Shown here: piece by piece, positions 16,589 through 28,059 of the stretch | How positions within the stretch are numbered: position 1 is the first letter of the stretch | Layout of the letters: every line of letters begins with the position of its first letter | Assembly: GCA_013215295.1 (NCBI GenBank) | Contig: JABSOZ010000012.1 | Location: 62,001 to 126,000, forward strand | Length of the DNA: 64,000 nt | Reading direction: 5' to 3' | Source: Colwellia sp. | GTDB lineage: Bacteria > Pseudomonadota > Gammaproteobacteria > Enterobacterales > Alteromonadaceae | The notes under the pieces: generated by a model | Database searches by the model: none | Told to the model about the DNA's origin: nothing | The model's input: the letters and a program-made list of their open reading frames with translations, nothing else | Translations under genes and position numbers: made by a program

Positions 16589-16620
16589 GTAGAAACCGAA
16601 TCAATTGATTCGATTTCTAC
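16589..16620 (-). terminator. Terminator of the RND efflux operon
   Basis: A long inverted repeat centred on CGAATCAATTGATTCG with outer arms GTAGAAA / TTTCTAC, just past the stop of the minus-strand RND gene. The T run is poor, so it may also protect the 3' end. Confidence 0.5.
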
Positions 16621-16631
16621 TAACCCCTTAA

Positions 16632-19600
16632 CTAGGTAAGGTTTGTTATTACGTCAGATTTTTTTCTAATCAGCTCTGATAACAAATGTTGCAAATCTTC
16701 TTTGATAACATAAATACATGGCACTAAAACCAAGGTGATAAAAGTAGCATATAACACAGCAAAGCTCAGCGAAATCGCCATAGGTATGACCATTTGTGCT
16801 TGCAGGCTGGTTTCAAACATAATAGGGATCAAACCTAAAAACGTCGTCAACGAAGTCAGCACTATCGCTCTAAAACGTCCCTTTCCTGCTTGTATACTTG
16901 CTTCCTGCCCAGTGATACCTTTAGATTTCAACTGATTAACATAGTCACCTAGTACCAGAGAATCATTGACCACTACCCCGGCTGCCGCAATAACTCCAAA
17001 AAATGACATCATGCTTAAATCAAAGCCAAGCAGATAATGACCTAATATCGCCCCAGTTAATGAAAACGGGATCACCGACATGATAATTAACGGCTGGCCA
17101 TAACTTTTTAACGGTAAAGCCAGCAGCAAGTAAACGGCTAATATTCCAGCGACCATAAACTGCATCATTTCGCTACCTTGTTTTGCTTGGTCTTCAAAGG
17201 CACCGCCTATTTTAGTGCTTACACTAGGAAAACGTTCAAGCACTTTAGGTAAGATTTCTTCATCAATCAAAGCGACTAACTCAGCAGCAGTCGTTTCACT
17301 GTCATCAAGGTTGCCAAATACACGTACCGTTCTAAATCCTGACTCGCGGTCGATTACACTTATACCTGGCTTTTCAATAAACTCGGCTAATTCCGAAACA
17401 GGAATTTTGCTACCATCGGCCAAGGTTAGTAGGGCATGATCAAGTTGTCCTTTCTGCTCTCTCATCACTTTGGGATATCTCACCATCACCCTAACTTCTT
17501 CACTGTCACGCACCATACGCTGCGCTTCTATACCATAAAAACTTTGTGCTATCTGGGTGGCAATACCTTCTGGGCTTAACCCCATTTCAAAGGCAATAGG
17601 TTTCAACTTGAGTTGCAGCTCTGTTGTGGCAGGATCTACCGTTGAGCCTAATTCATACAGACCCTTTACCTTAGCCAGTTCATTTAGCAACATGAGTCCT
17701 GCCTGATTAAGCTCAGCGAGATCTTTACTAAACAGTCGATAAGCAATATCACCATTATTGTTTTGTTGGCTAAGATCGGCACGAATATTAATGCTCTTCA
17801 CGCCGGCAATTTCAGGCATATTATTGCGCCAGCGTCTGGCTAATTCAAAAGTGCCCATCGGACGTAAGTGCTCTTCTACTAGCGGTACAAGAATTCTACC
17901 CTTGGTATCATTATTTGCGTAAACAAAAATATCTCTTGCCATCGCTTGTCCCATTTCTTGTTTTATTTGCTGATCTACCTCGACAACCATTTTCTCTAAA
18001 GCCTTTAATGCCGACAAGGTTTGTTCTTGTGAGACATTTTTATTCATTTCAATCGATATAGCAGGATAATCGTGATCGACTTTTGGTGACATCACCACAC
18101 GAACATTGCCAGAAATGATCAAAGATACCGCCAATACCAAAATAGAGATAAAAACAGCTAAGGTCGCATACCTATGGCGAATACATAAACTGATAAAATC
18201 TGTATATTGATTGGTTAAAAATGAACTTATTGCTCGATTAAAGCCATGACGCCAATGTTTATCAGGCAAGGGTTTTATTTTCGCATGAGCCAAATGGGCC
18301 GGAAGAATAAGCTTGGACTCAATTAAACTAAAAGCTAAGCACAAAATAACTACGCCAGCAATCGCTTGAAACATACTCGCCATTACCCCCGAAGAAAACA
18401 TAAAGGGCACAAATACCACTATGGTAGTTAAGACACCAAAGGTTGCTGGCGTTGCCACTCGTTTAGCCCCTATGACAATATTTTCAACAGAATGCCCATA
18501 CAATTCCGTTTCATTATGGGCACTTTCACCAATCACTATCGCATCATCGACCACGATGCCAAGCACCATAATAAACGCAAATAAGGAGACAACATTGATA
18601 CTAATACCAAAAAAAGGCAATAACCAAAAACAGCCAAGGAAAGTCACAGGTAAACCTATCATTACCCAAAAGGCGAGTTTGGTTCTTAAAAATAATGCCA
18701 GAATAATAAAGACCAACAAACCACCCTGGATCATATTTTTTAGCATGGTATCTAAACGACCATCCAAGTAATAAGTCATATCCACTAATAGGTGTAACTG
18801 ATAGCCTTGAGGCAACTTTTGGTTTTTAAAAGTAACATAGTCACGAACACTTTCGGCGACGTCTGTTATTGATTGTTCTTTACTGGCGTTAACCCGGATA
18901 TAGGCGGCATTCTTGCCATTGAGGCGCATGTAATTTATACGCTCTTCAAAACCATCAATAACAGTGGCAACTTCGGCTAAATAAACTTTCTCACCACTGT
19001 CGCCAGTTAATACAGGTATTCTTTCAAAGGCTTTTTTTGAATAGGCTTTATTCTCGTAGCGCAAACTAATAATGCCATGTTCAGTTTTAATACGGCCTGC
19101 TGAAATGTTTTTTGAGTGCCGACCGATTGCTTGGCTAATATCTTTTATGGTTAAGCCGTATTCGCGCAGTAACTCAGGTTTAACTTCAATGCCAATTTCA
19201 TAGGCTGGCATGGCATTAAAATCAACAAAGGTAATGTTTTTAAGCTGTAATAATTCTTCTTCTATTGTTCGGCCTAGGCGTTTTAACTTCAGGTCATTGT
19301 CCGAACCGGTTAAGATCAACTCTACAGCTGACTGTTTAATTTCACTTTTAGACACCACCAAAGGCTCCATGGCAGCTGGAAAACTTGCAATTGCATCTAG
19401 TTGCAACTTGATTTCATCTAAGCGCTGTAAAACATCTTGATCGCTTTCTAGTTCTACCGTAACTGAGCCGCCATTACGATATGCCTGAGAGCGCATCAAT
19501 TTAACCCCATCGATAGCTTTCAGCCTTTGTTCTATTTTGAGCAAAATACTTTCTTCTATTTCTTGAGCGGCGGCACCAGGATAACTTGCCCGGATATTAA

Positions 19601-19787
19601 CGGTATTAAATTCTGGTTGGGGAAACATTTGCCGTTGCATATTCATATAGCTCATCAATCCCATCACCAGGATGAAAGCCATTAATAAATTAGCAGCTAC
19701 CGGATTATTAGCAAAATAGCCAATAAGACCAGCCTGACTATTTGGCTTCCCTAGGTCGTCTTGTTTTAGCAAACTTTTATCAGTCAT
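16632..19787 (-). CDS. RND-family efflux permease (AcrB-like)
   Basis: A 1051-residue inner-membrane RND pump: TM1 after a short cytoplasmic lead (NPVAANLLMAFILVMGLMSYM), porter loop 1, TM2-TM6 with the proton-relay acidic pair in GIVVDDAIVIGES, a central loop, TM7, porter loop 2, and TM8-TM12 with AAAGVVVNDSLVLGDYVN. It would use proton influx to export drugs or metabolites through an adaptor and an outer-membrane channel. The adaptor gene is directly upstream (stop and start adjacent, no spacer). No TolC-type gene is in the window, so an outside channel must be shared. The AraC-type regulator gene further upstream on the same strand is the likely controller. Confidence 0.93.
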   Translation of the reverse strand: MTDKSLLKQDDLGKPNSQAGLIGYFANNPVAANLLMAFILVMGLMSYMNMQRQMFPQPEFNTVNIRASYPGAAAQEIEESILLKIEQRLKAIDGVKLMRSQAYRNGGSVTVELESDQDVLQRLDEIKLQLDAIASFPAAMEPLVVSKSEIKQSAVELILTGSDNDLKLKRLGRTIEEELLQLKNITFVDFNAMPAYEIGIEVKPELLREYGLTIKDISQAIGRHSKNISAGRIKTEHGIISLRYENKAYSKKAFERIPVLTGDSGEKVYLAEVATVIDGFEERINYMRLNGKNAAYIRVNASKEQSITDVAESVRDYVTFKNQKLPQGYQLHLLVDMTYYLDGRLDTMLKNMIQGGLLVFIILALFLRTKLAFWVMIGLPVTFLGCFWLLPFFGISINVVSLFAFIMVLGIVVDDAIVIGESAHNETELYGHSVENIVIGAKRVATPATFGVLTTIVVFVPFMFSSGVMASMFQAIAGVVILCLAFSLIESKLILPAHLAHAKIKPLPDKHWRHGFNRAISSFLTNQYTDFISLCIRHRYATLAVFISILVLAVSLIISGNVRVVMSPKVDHDYPAISIEMNKNVSQEQTLSALKALEKMVVEVDQQIKQEMGQAMARDIFVYANNDTKGRILVPLVEEHLRPMGTFELARRWRNNMPEIAGVKSINIRADLSQQNNNGDIAYRLFSKDLAELNQAGLMLLNELAKVKGLYELGSTVDPATTELQLKLKPIAFEMGLSPEGIATQIAQSFYGIEAQRMVRDSEEVRVMVRYPKVMREQKGQLDHALLTLADGSKIPVSELAEFIEKPGISVIDRESGFRTVRVFGNLDDSETTAAELVALIDEEILPKVLERFPSVSTKIGGAFEDQAKQGSEMMQFMVAGILAVYLLLALPLKSYGQPLIIMSVIPFSLTGAILGHYLLGFDLSMMSFFGVIAAAGVVVNDSLVLGDYVNQLKSKGITGQEASIQAGKGRFRAIVLTSLTTFLGLIPIMFETSLQAQMVIPMAISLSFAVLYATFITLVLVPCIYVIKEDLQHLLSELIRKKSDVITNLT

Positions 19788-20942
19788 CTATTTCCCCTCA
19801 TCATTGAGCTTGCTCAGCTGAGCTAACAAGCTATGTTGGGAGCGAACTTTCATGCCTTTTTGTGGATATTCAGGTGTTTGACTGACGAGTACATCATCAT
19901 CAGTTAAACCCGTAACAAAAACCACTTTTCCTTCAGTGCGAAGTACCGTTATAGTTTGTGGCTTTAAGCTAGAATCATTATCAAGTAACCAGACCTGATT
20001 ATTATCAAGCTCGTCTTGGTCTAATAAATAGACTTGTGCTAATTGTTTGGCCTGCACATTTACTTCAACAAATTGACCAAATTTAAGCCTAGCTACTTTT
20101 CCTCTAATGCCATAAGGGTCTTGGATCACTACGATAATATGATTCATTCGTGTTTTACCATCAATGATGCCTAAGTCTCTATCAACTATTGCCGCCCTAA
20201 AGCCCTGTTCAAAACCTATCTGAGCTTCAAGACCATGAACATCTTTTGGTAAAAAGGGCATATCTTGTCTTGGTATCGGCAAGTGGACTTCTGCCGATTC
20301 AATGTTATAGATTTCTCCTAATTTATTACCTGAATTTGCCAGTTGACCAAGACCAACATTTTTTTCGATAACTAGTGCATCATATGGCGCGATCAGCTGA
20401 GTGCGTGCTAAATTTCGCTTGCTTTGACTTAATCTCGCTTGAGCCGATCTTACTGCCGCCTGAGCACTACGTAACTGAGGCTGATGCAAACCAAGGGCAC
20501 TACGTTTATCTATGGCAACATTCTTGAGGTTTTCTTTAGCGACATTCGCTTTTGCTTTGCTTAGTTCCAGAGCGCTGATTGCATTCGCTAGTGCAGCTTC
20601 TGATTCAATCAACTGTGTTTGATAGTCTTCCGGTTCTATGGTCAGAATAATATCGCCTTTTTTGATAATGCCTCCGGCGATAAAACTGGCATGGATTTGA
20701 TTAACTCGACCAGAAACTTGTAACGACAGTAGTGTTTTTTCTGTTGCTTGAACTTCTCCCCAAGTAATCAGGGTGACTTGGTGAGAAACCGCCTGTAAGA
20801 CACGTGTTTCGACCAGAGGGATAACTTTACTACTGTTCTTTTTCTCTACTCCTTTTACGCTCGCCGACAAAATCCCCGAAGCTAACAATAATCCTCCACT
20901 AAGTATTAAGAAGGGAAGTAAGATTTTGAATGATATTTTCAT
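19788..20942 (-). CDS. RND efflux periplasmic adaptor (membrane fusion protein)
   Basis: A 384-residue adaptor. N-terminal signal/anchor (residues 8-27), first half of the lipoyl-like domain (QVSGRVNQIHASFIAGGIIKKGDIILTIEPEDY), alpha-helical hairpin of about residues 105-180 rich in Ala, Lys and Gln, second lipoyl half (LIAPYDALVIEKNVGLGQLANSG), then beta-barrel and membrane-proximal domains. It bridges the RND pump to an outer-membrane channel. It is cotranscribed with the permease gene that starts immediately after its stop. Its own promoter would be in the 264-bp gap behind the AraC gene. Confidence 0.92.
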   Translation of the reverse strand: MKISFKILLPFLILSGGLLLASGILSASVKGVEKKNSSKVIPLVETRVLQAVSHQVTLITWGEVQATEKTLLSLQVSGRVNQIHASFIAGGIIKKGDIILTIEPEDYQTQLIESEAALANAISALELSKAKANVAKENLKNVAIDKRSALGLHQPQLRSAQAAVRSAQARLSQSKRNLARTQLIAPYDALVIEKNVGLGQLANSGNKLGEIYNIESAEVHLPIPRQDMPFLPKDVHGLEAQIGFEQGFRAAIVDRDLGIIDGKTRMNHIIVVIQDPYGIRGKVARLKFGQFVEVNVQAKQLAQVYLLDQDELDNNQVWLLDNDSSLKPQTITVLRTEGKVVFVTGLTDDDVLVSQTPEYPQKGMKVRSQHSLLAQLSKLNDEGK

Positions 20943-21171
20943 AAGCTGAGCCCTGAAAATAAATAAACAGATTGAATTGCTCTCGGTAATTTTATGAATT
21001 TACTGACTTTCATACGCTTTTCTCCACGCAGCTAAAATTTACAAAAATTAAATAACGCGTTAAAGCGCAATTAATCAAACAACCTCTTCATATCAAGTTG
21101 TCTTGGAATGTAATTTCAACAGTTTATACCAGCGAAAGCGTCTGAATAGGACGAGTTGGATGTGCGATTCG

Positions 21172-21193
21172 GACGAATCGCACAGTTTTTAAA
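21172..21193. terminator. Hairpin after the AraC-type gene
   Basis: GTGCGATTC-GGAC-GAATCGCAC, a perfect 9-bp stem, followed by AGTTTTT on the plus strand. It separates the regulator gene from the efflux operon; on the minus strand the T run is missing, so it may be only a partial terminator. Confidence 0.5.
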
Positions 21194-21206
21194 GAGATTT
21201 ACCTGA

Positions 21207-22412
21207 TTAAATTGCCAATTGCTTGCGATATTGGCTAGGAGTTAATTTAACAAACTGCTTAAAAACGGCATTAAAGGTGCTTCTTGAAGAGAAACCTGCG
21301 CTCATGGCAAGGTCAAGTATCTTAATTTCATTATCATGTTTCATCTTTTCACAGATATAATTTATGCGGTATTCATTAACAAATTGGTAAAAGTTTTTCC
21401 CCTCGTGCTGGTTTAATACTTCAGATAAATGATGGGTACTGATGCCAACGATTTCTGCCAAACGAGTGAGTGTTAACTGATCATCCAGATAGGTCTGCTG
21501 CTCTTGCATATTTTGCCTGACGACCTTTAACAAGCTACTTCTGATACTCGGGTCTAATGCGCCAGAATTGGTAGCAGAGGTGGCATCATCAGCTATACTG
21601 CTAGTTTTAATACTCGCCTCAATTTTCGACTCAATAATAGCCACTTCTTCAGACAGTATTATATGAGTCGAAGCCAACGCCTCTTGAGCAATAGTCCTAG
21701 TATTAAATTGTGCAATCTGAAATAAGACTGGATTACGCCATTGGGCCATAGCGATGCTATAAATCAAGACAATAATCAGCACGTCACCTGTACTATAAAA
21801 AAGAAAAGGGTATTGCTCAGTCCCCATCATTTCTTTTAAGGACCATATGACCAGGGCTAAAATTAGCAATTTCCATAACCAAGAGAACATTTCAGGGTTA
21901 AAGTTTGACAATGTTTGTTTGGCTTTATTTTGAATGCGTCGCACCATAAACATACTCACGCCTAGATAAGCAAACGCCTGTATTGATATTATCGCGTCAC
22001 CTATGTTTAAGCTTTTTAAATTTTCTGTGCCATGTAAAATGACATCGAGCTTTACTTCAGCTGATGATAAATAGAATTCAATATTGAGCAAATAACAAAC
22101 CACTAATGGCAAGAGGTGCCATAGATCTTTCAGCGCAAAGGGGCGGTCAATAATCGCATGACGGCAATATAAATATAGAAGAGCACCAAAACTAGCAGGC
22201 AAAAACGCATGAAAGGCGATCAATGGCGAAAAAATATTTATTTCCCGTTCCAGGTATATAAATGGACCTAAAAAATTTAAAGCCAGCAGCAGACACAAAG
22301 TGCCCAATATGCGACTGGCAATAGATGTTTTAGCGCCAAGGATAAGTAGCGCCGCAAGTATCAGTCCCTGAAAAATACCTATTACGTGCAAATATTGCGT
22401 TAAAATCGACAT
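21207..22412 (-). CDS. Membrane-anchored AraC-family regulator
   Basis: A 401-residue protein with about seven hydrophobic segments over residues 5-235 (for example VIGIFQGLILAALLILGA, ILGTLCLLLALNFLGPFIY, DVLIIVLIYSIAM), a linker, and a C-terminal AraC double HTH (LTLTRLAEIVGISTHHLSEVL; ILDLAMSAGFSSRSTFNAVFKQF; TPSQYRKQLA). The DNA-binding half is thus tethered to the inner membrane, a layout known among AraC proteins of Bacteroidetes and marine gammaproteobacteria. Its position upstream of and parallel to the RND operon suggests that it controls efflux in response to a membrane or envelope signal; this is inference. Confidence 0.88.
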   Translation of the reverse strand: MSILTQYLHVIGIFQGLILAALLILGAKTSIASRILGTLCLLLALNFLGPFIYLEREINIFSPLIAFHAFLPASFGALLYLYCRHAIIDRPFALKDLWHLLPLVVCYLLNIEFYLSSAEVKLDVILHGTENLKSLNIGDAIISIQAFAYLGVSMFMVRRIQNKAKQTLSNFNPEMFSWLWKLLILALVIWSLKEMMGTEQYPFLFYSTGDVLIIVLIYSIAMAQWRNPVLFQIAQFNTRTIAQEALASTHIILSEEVAIIESKIEASIKTSSIADDATSATNSGALDPSIRSSLLKVVRQNMQEQQTYLDDQLTLTRLAEIVGISTHHLSEVLNQHEGKNFYQFVNEYRINYICEKMKHDNEIKILDLAMSAGFSSRSTFNAVFKQFVKLTPSQYRKQLAI

Positions 22413-22940
22413 AAATTCACTTTAACAGAATAGAGGATAAAGACACTAACAATAGTGTTAAGTATCTGATATTTGGTTAATAAGAGGAAGAGACTATTCA
22501 TATTTACTGCGCTATCGACAAAAAGCATTTTGGCATAGGTTACTCTCAATCCATGAAAATCAAAATATTACGGTTAATTGCAGACCGAGTAGAATTTTTC
22601 AATAAATAACATAAAGAATTGAGGATATAATATGATTTATTCAAACTTAAGTCCCGTCCTATTTAATAAGCTCACAAAAATTCTATGTCTATGTATGATA
22701 AGAAACAATAAGGATGTTCATTAAAAAGTATTAGCATGTCTTCAATAAGAATAAACTATTCCAATTTAATTAAGTATGTGACCTGATTTTTCATGAGGAA
22801 AAACGGATAAATACAAGGCATAAAATTTAGTAAGTAGTTATTCGTTTTAACCATTAAAAATGAGCAGATATATAATCAACTTGGTATTACTCCTACTTCA
22901 TTAATGCTTGAACGTAAGATGGAAACAGCAACTAGTACAA
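22413..22940. other. Intergenic DNA between regulator and groL
   Basis: About 530 AT-rich bases. A 30-codon ORF at 22632-22724 (MIYSNLSPVLFNKL) with GAGG 9 bases upstream is vaguely like the C terminus of an IS3-type transposase, but too short to call. Nothing else is supported. In the array model this is the right end of the third element. Confidence 0.45.
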
Positions 22941-22945
22941 ACAAT

Positions 22946-22975
22946 AAAAGCCCAAATATTGCTATTTGGGCTTTT
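22946..22975 (-). terminator. groL terminator
   Basis: AAAAGCCCAAATA-TTGC-TATTTGGGCTTTT: a 13-bp stem followed by T-rich DNA on the minus strand, 42 bases past the groL stop. A degenerate copy is at 6844-6873. Confidence 0.85.
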
Positions 22976-23016
22976 CTTTAAATGGTTAAAGCTACAGTAA
23001 TAGAGTTAAAACTCTA

Positions 23017-24681
<1,665 letters not shown>

Positions 24682-24788
24682 TTAGTTTGCCGAACTAAAT
24701 TTCGGCTCACAATAATTTATTCACTGTAAGTTGGGGCTTAGCCTAACGAATTCCTACAGTATATATAAAGTTATTAATAAAAATTCAA

Positions 24789-25079
24789 TTACTCAACGAT
24801 TGCCAAAATATCTGATTCAGAAAGAATCAATACTTCTTCGCCGTCAATTTTTTCAGTTTTTATGCCGTAGCCTTCACTGAAAATAACTTGGTCTCCAATT
24901 TTTACATCTAATGCTCGCACTTCACCATTGTCTAAAATGCGACCATTACCAACAGCAATAACTTCACCACGTGTTGACTTTTCTGCTGCACTACCCGTTA
25001 AAACGATACCACCCGCTGATTTTGATTCTGCTTCTTGACGTTTAATAATTACGCGATCATGTAATGGACGAATGCTCAT
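24789..25079 (-). CDS. groS: Co-chaperonin GroES
   Basis: A 96-residue GroES of standard length. [35 protein letters not shown] includes the mobile loop that contacts GroEL, and the protein ends ESDILAIVE. It caps the GroEL cage as a heptamer. Start ATG at 25079 follows CAGGAG. A heat-shock promoter lies about 75 bp upstream. Confidence 0.99.
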   Translation of the reverse strand: MSIRPLHDRVIIKRQEAESKSAGGIVLTGSAAEKSTRGEVIAVGNGRILDNGEVRALDVKIGDQVIFSEGYGIKTEKIDGEEVLILSESDILAIVE

Positions 25080-25154
25080 TAATTTTTCTCCTGAGAGTTT
25101 TTTACTCTCAATAAATGTAAAATAAATAGGTTATAAAACTTTGTTGCAATTAAA

Positions 25155-25182
25155 GATGGGGCTAATTTAAAACTTCACAAGT
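25155..25182 (-). promoter_or_regulatory. Sigma-32 heat-shock promoter of groES-groL
   Basis: On the minus strand CTTGTGA, 13 bases, CCCCATCT. This matches the sigma-32 consensus (CTTGAAA, 11-16 bases, CCCCATNT) well. A second hairpin, GAGAGT-AAAAA-ACTCTC, lies in the leader just before the groES ribosome site. Confidence 0.8.
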
Positions 25183-25198
25183 CCCGATAAAATGTTTT

Positions 25199-25711
25199 TT
25201 ATTCTTTCCGTTCAAATTCACCTTCAAGCGTTTCACCTCTGTGATGCTCAATAGGCTTTTCTTGAGAGGGTGGTTGTTCAAAGGGGCTTTGTGTAAATGC
25301 CTCTGATTGATGAGTATGTACCGAACTTTGGTAAGTAAAGCCTGCAGCTTTTTTATTCATCACGAGATGCGTCTGAACAGATTTTATCAATAAGCTACGA
25401 ACATTGGGTATGAGTAGAGATAATCCAAAGAAGTCAGTAACAAAGCCAGGCGTCATCAATAATACGCCCGCAACAAGTAGCAATATTCCGGCAATAATTT
25501 CATCTGACGGCATTTCGCCTTGCGCCATTTTTGTTTGCACTGAATTTAAAGTGGCGATACCTTGTTGTTTAACATTTTTAGCGCCAAGCCAAGCCGTTAT
25601 AATGACAATCGCTATAGTCGGCCAAACACCAAGCCATGCTCCTACGTTCATGAGAACCATAATCTCTATAATAGGAACAACAATAAAAAGTATAAATAAA
25701 AATCGAAACAT
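25199..25711 (-). CDS. fxsA: FxsA family inner-membrane protein
   Basis: A 170-residue protein with the FxsA fold: MFRFLFILFIVVPIIEIMVLMNVGAWLG, TIAIVIITAWLGAKNVKQQG, GILLLVAGVLLMTPGFVTDFFGLSLLIP, then a polar C-terminal tail. The start was set at the MFRF methionine (25711), where the family begins; a frame open to 25783 adds an untypical leader. FxsA was named for suppression of F exclusion of phage T7 in E. coli; its normal role is unclear. It lies upstream of groES in many gammaproteobacteria, as here. Confidence 0.9.
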   Translation of the reverse strand: MFRFLFILFIVVPIIEIMVLMNVGAWLGVWPTIAIVIITAWLGAKNVKQQGIATLNSVQTKMAQGEMPSDEIIAGILLLVAGVLLMTPGFVTDFFGLSLLIPNVRSLLIKSVQTHLVMNKKAAGFTYQSSVHTHQSEAFTQSPFEQPPSQEKPIEHHRGETLEGEFERKE

Positions 25712-25865
25712 TTTAAATCTCGCTAAAAAAATCATATTTAGTGAAACTAATATGGGGTTGAACAGGTCTTTTTCAAGCATCAACTAAATACAAAATAATT
25801 CATATGATGATAAATTATTAATTTCATTTAAAATGAAGTAAGTTTTTGTTAAGGAATCTTCGTTA

Positions 25866-26177
25866 ATGTTTCAAATAATTATGTGCACATGCCCTGATAT
25901 TGAAAGTGCAAAAATATTAGCAACACATTTAGTTCATGAAAAACACGCAGCTTGTGTCAATATTATACCTAACATTATTTCAGTGTATCGTTGGCAAGAC
26001 GACATTGCATGTGACAATGAAGTACAGTTAGTTATAAAAACACATACGACTAAATTTAATGATGTAGCAGATGAAATAAAGCGTTTACATCGCTATGATA
26101 CCCCAGAAATTATCGCCATGAATATCCAGCAAGGCGACAATGCATATTTGAACTGGATCACTGAGTCTTTAAAATAA
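25866..26177 (+). CDS. cutA: Divalent-cation tolerance protein CutA
   Basis: A 103-residue CutA of typical length, with IMCTCPDIESAKILA, HAACVNIIPNIISVYRWQ, LVIKT and RYDTPEIIAM. CutA forms a very stable trimer with a ferredoxin-like fold related to PII proteins and is linked to copper tolerance in E. coli. It starts a two-gene operon with dsbD (5-bp gap), the same order as in E. coli. Confidence 0.96.
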   Translation: MFQIIMCTCPDIESAKILATHLVHEKHAACVNIIPNIISVYRWQDDIACDNEVQLVIKTHTTKFNDVADEIKRLHRYDTPEIIAMNIQQGDNAYLNWITESLK

Positions 26178-26182
26178 CTGTT

Positions 26183-27988
26183 ATGAAAAAAATTGTATTA
26201 CTTTTTTGGTTAGTATTAACCAGTATCTTTTTACAAGTACCCAATGCTCTAGCGCAAGAATCAATTTTTGATACTTCATCATCATCTTTATTCAGTAATG
26301 ACGATGAATTTCTAACAGCTGACCAAGCATTTGAGTTTAATTTTCATCAAAAAGGTAAACAGTTAGAAATTAGCTTTGATATCGCTGAAGGGTATTATTT
26401 ATATCGTCATCAGTTTACGTTCAGTGTTGAAAATGCAGAAATCATCCCGGTTGTACTGCCAATTGGCGAAGATCATGAAGATGAATTTTTTGGGGTCCAG
26501 CAAATATTTACCGAAAAACTCAACTTTGTTATTGAACTTGCCAAGGTTAATGACAATGCCAATATTAAAATACGTTATCAAGGCTGTGCTACGAAAGGGT
26601 TATGTTACCCGCCGAAAAAGAAAACAGTTGAACTATCTAAAATCAATGAAGTTACAGCCGCCTCAAATAATGTTTTAACCGCGCTATCAGCGCCTACTGA
26701 AACTTTTGAGAACACCAGCGAGCAGTATCAATTAGCTGATATGTTAAAAGGTGACAGTATTTGGCTGACACTCTTAGCCTTCTTTGTGGGTGGTTTGTTA
26801 CTTTCATTTACCCCTTGCGTATTTCCAATGTACCCTATTCTGACAGGTATAATTGTTGGACAAGGCGATAAACTTTCTACAAAAAAAGCATTTCGCTTAT
26901 CATTTTTTTATGTTCAAGGTATGGCGATTACCTATACGTTATTAGGTATTGTCGTTGCATTAGCGGGTGCACAATTCCAAGCAATGTTTCAACACCCTGC
27001 AGTATTAATTAGTTTAAGTGTGTTATTCATCTTTTTAGCACTGTCCATGTTTGGACTGTTTAATCTTGCGCTCCCAAGCAGCTGGCAAAACAAACTCAAT
27101 AACATCAGTAACAGTCAAAAAGGTGGTTCTTACTTCGGTGTTGTTGTTATGGGTGCTATTTCTGGCTTAGTCGCCTCTCCATGTACTACAGCCCCATTAA
27201 CAGGCGCTTTATTATATATTTCACAATCTGGTGATATTTGGCTAGGTGCCTCTGCGTTATACGCTTTAAGTATAGGTATGGGCGTGCCATTACTTATTTT
27301 AGGTAGTTCTGGTGGTAAATTATTACCAAAAGCAGGCACTTGGATGACAGTAATAAAGAATGTTTTTGGTTTATTGTTATTAGCCGTTCCCATCTTTTTA
27401 ATGGAAAGGTTTTTACCCGAAATTGCAACGCAGGCAATGTGGGCAATCTTAGTATTATCAAGTGCGGGTTACTTTTATACTGTAAATCAAAAAACCCAAA
27501 ATAACTTTTGGTTTGGTGTTAGAAGTATTGTGATATTTGTCATGATATTTTTTGGCGCTAATCAAGCCTACCAATTAGTCAGCCCTAGCCAGAAAATTTC
27601 ATCAACTAATCAACAAGCGCTACAGCAGCACTTTAAAAAAGTAAAAACACTTGATGAATTATTAATGGCAGTGGAAAAGGCTAATTCGCAAGGCAAAACA
27701 GTGATGGTTGATTTATATGCCGACTGGTGTATAGCTTGTAAGGAGTTTGAAGAATATACTTTTAATACTCCACAAGTGCAAAAAGCGTTAAGTAATAGCT
27801 TATTAATACAAGTTGATATGAGTGAATTTGACTCTATTGATAATGCTGAGTTTGCAACGAAATATCAAGTGCTCGGCTTACCTTCGATCCTTTTCTTTAA
27901 CCAACAAGGCAAAGAGTTAACAAAGCAACGTGTAACGGGTTTTATGGGAGCCGATGAGTTTGCCGTACATTTGCAGAACATTTTATAA
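26183..27988 (+). CDS. dsbD: Thiol:disulfide interchange protein DsbD
   Basis: A 601-residue DsbD. Signal peptide 1-25; N-terminal periplasmic immunoglobulin-like domain with the cysteine pair in GCATKGLCYPP (about residues 135 and 141); eight-span membrane domain with FTPCVFPMYPI and SPCTTAPL cysteines; C-terminal periplasmic thioredoxin domain with YADWCIACKEFE (about residue 514). It passes electrons from cytoplasmic thioredoxin through the membrane to DsbC, DsbG and CcmG-type partners. All six redox cysteines are present. It is cotranscribed with cutA. Confidence 0.97.
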   Translation: MKKIVLLFWLVLTSIFLQVPNALAQESIFDTSSSSLFSNDDEFLTADQAFEFNFHQKGKQLEISFDIAEGYYLYRHQFTFSVENAEIIPVVLPIGEDHEDEFFGVQQIFTEKLNFVIELAKVNDNANIKIRYQGCATKGLCYPPKKKTVELSKINEVTAASNNVLTALSAPTETFENTSEQYQLADMLKGDSIWLTLLAFFVGGLLLSFTPCVFPMYPILTGIIVGQGDKLSTKKAFRLSFFYVQGMAITYTLLGIVVALAGAQFQAMFQHPAVLISLSVLFIFLALSMFGLFNLALPSSWQNKLNNISNSQKGGSYFGVVVMGAISGLVASPCTTAPLTGALLYISQSGDIWLGASALYALSIGMGVPLLILGSSGGKLLPKAGTWMTVIKNVFGLLLLAVPIFLMERFLPEIATQAMWAILVLSSAGYFYTVNQKTQNNFWFGVRSIVIFVMIFFGANQAYQLVSPSQKISSTNQQALQQHFKKVKTLDELLMAVEKANSQGKTVMVDLYADWCIACKEFEEYTFNTPQVQKALSNSLLIQVDMSEFDSIDNAEFATKYQVLGLPSILFFNQQGKELTKQRVTGFMGADEFAVHLQNIL

Positions 27989-28059
27989 TACTTAAACGTT
28001 GATTATTATCACTTAACCTTTCTAACATTAGCGCAGTTTAACAAGGATACTCTCACGAG

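Larger units (their letters stand above)
15319..16631. other. Long intergenic region with repeats and element left end
   Basis: About 1.3 kb without a convincing gene. From left to right it holds a palindrome CCTTATTAAGG (about 15354-15364) upstream of the second cassette; short dispersed-repeat fragments (ctgttcatcct near 15792; ctaagtacctacatcc at 15964, which recurs inverted at 48159); two related segments ending GCGACGTTTAGT (about 16000 and 16112); a hairpin at 16032-16053; groL-end copy D at 16181; the second element left end to 16520; and the RND-operon terminator at 16589-16620. A 76-codon open frame at 15504 lacks a ribosome site. Confidence 0.65.

Noticed and set aside
22632-22724. 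30-codon ORF resembling an IS3 transposase tail
   Set aside because: The similarity (NLSPVLFNKL) is too short to separate from chance and no inverted repeats of an insertion sequence are seen.
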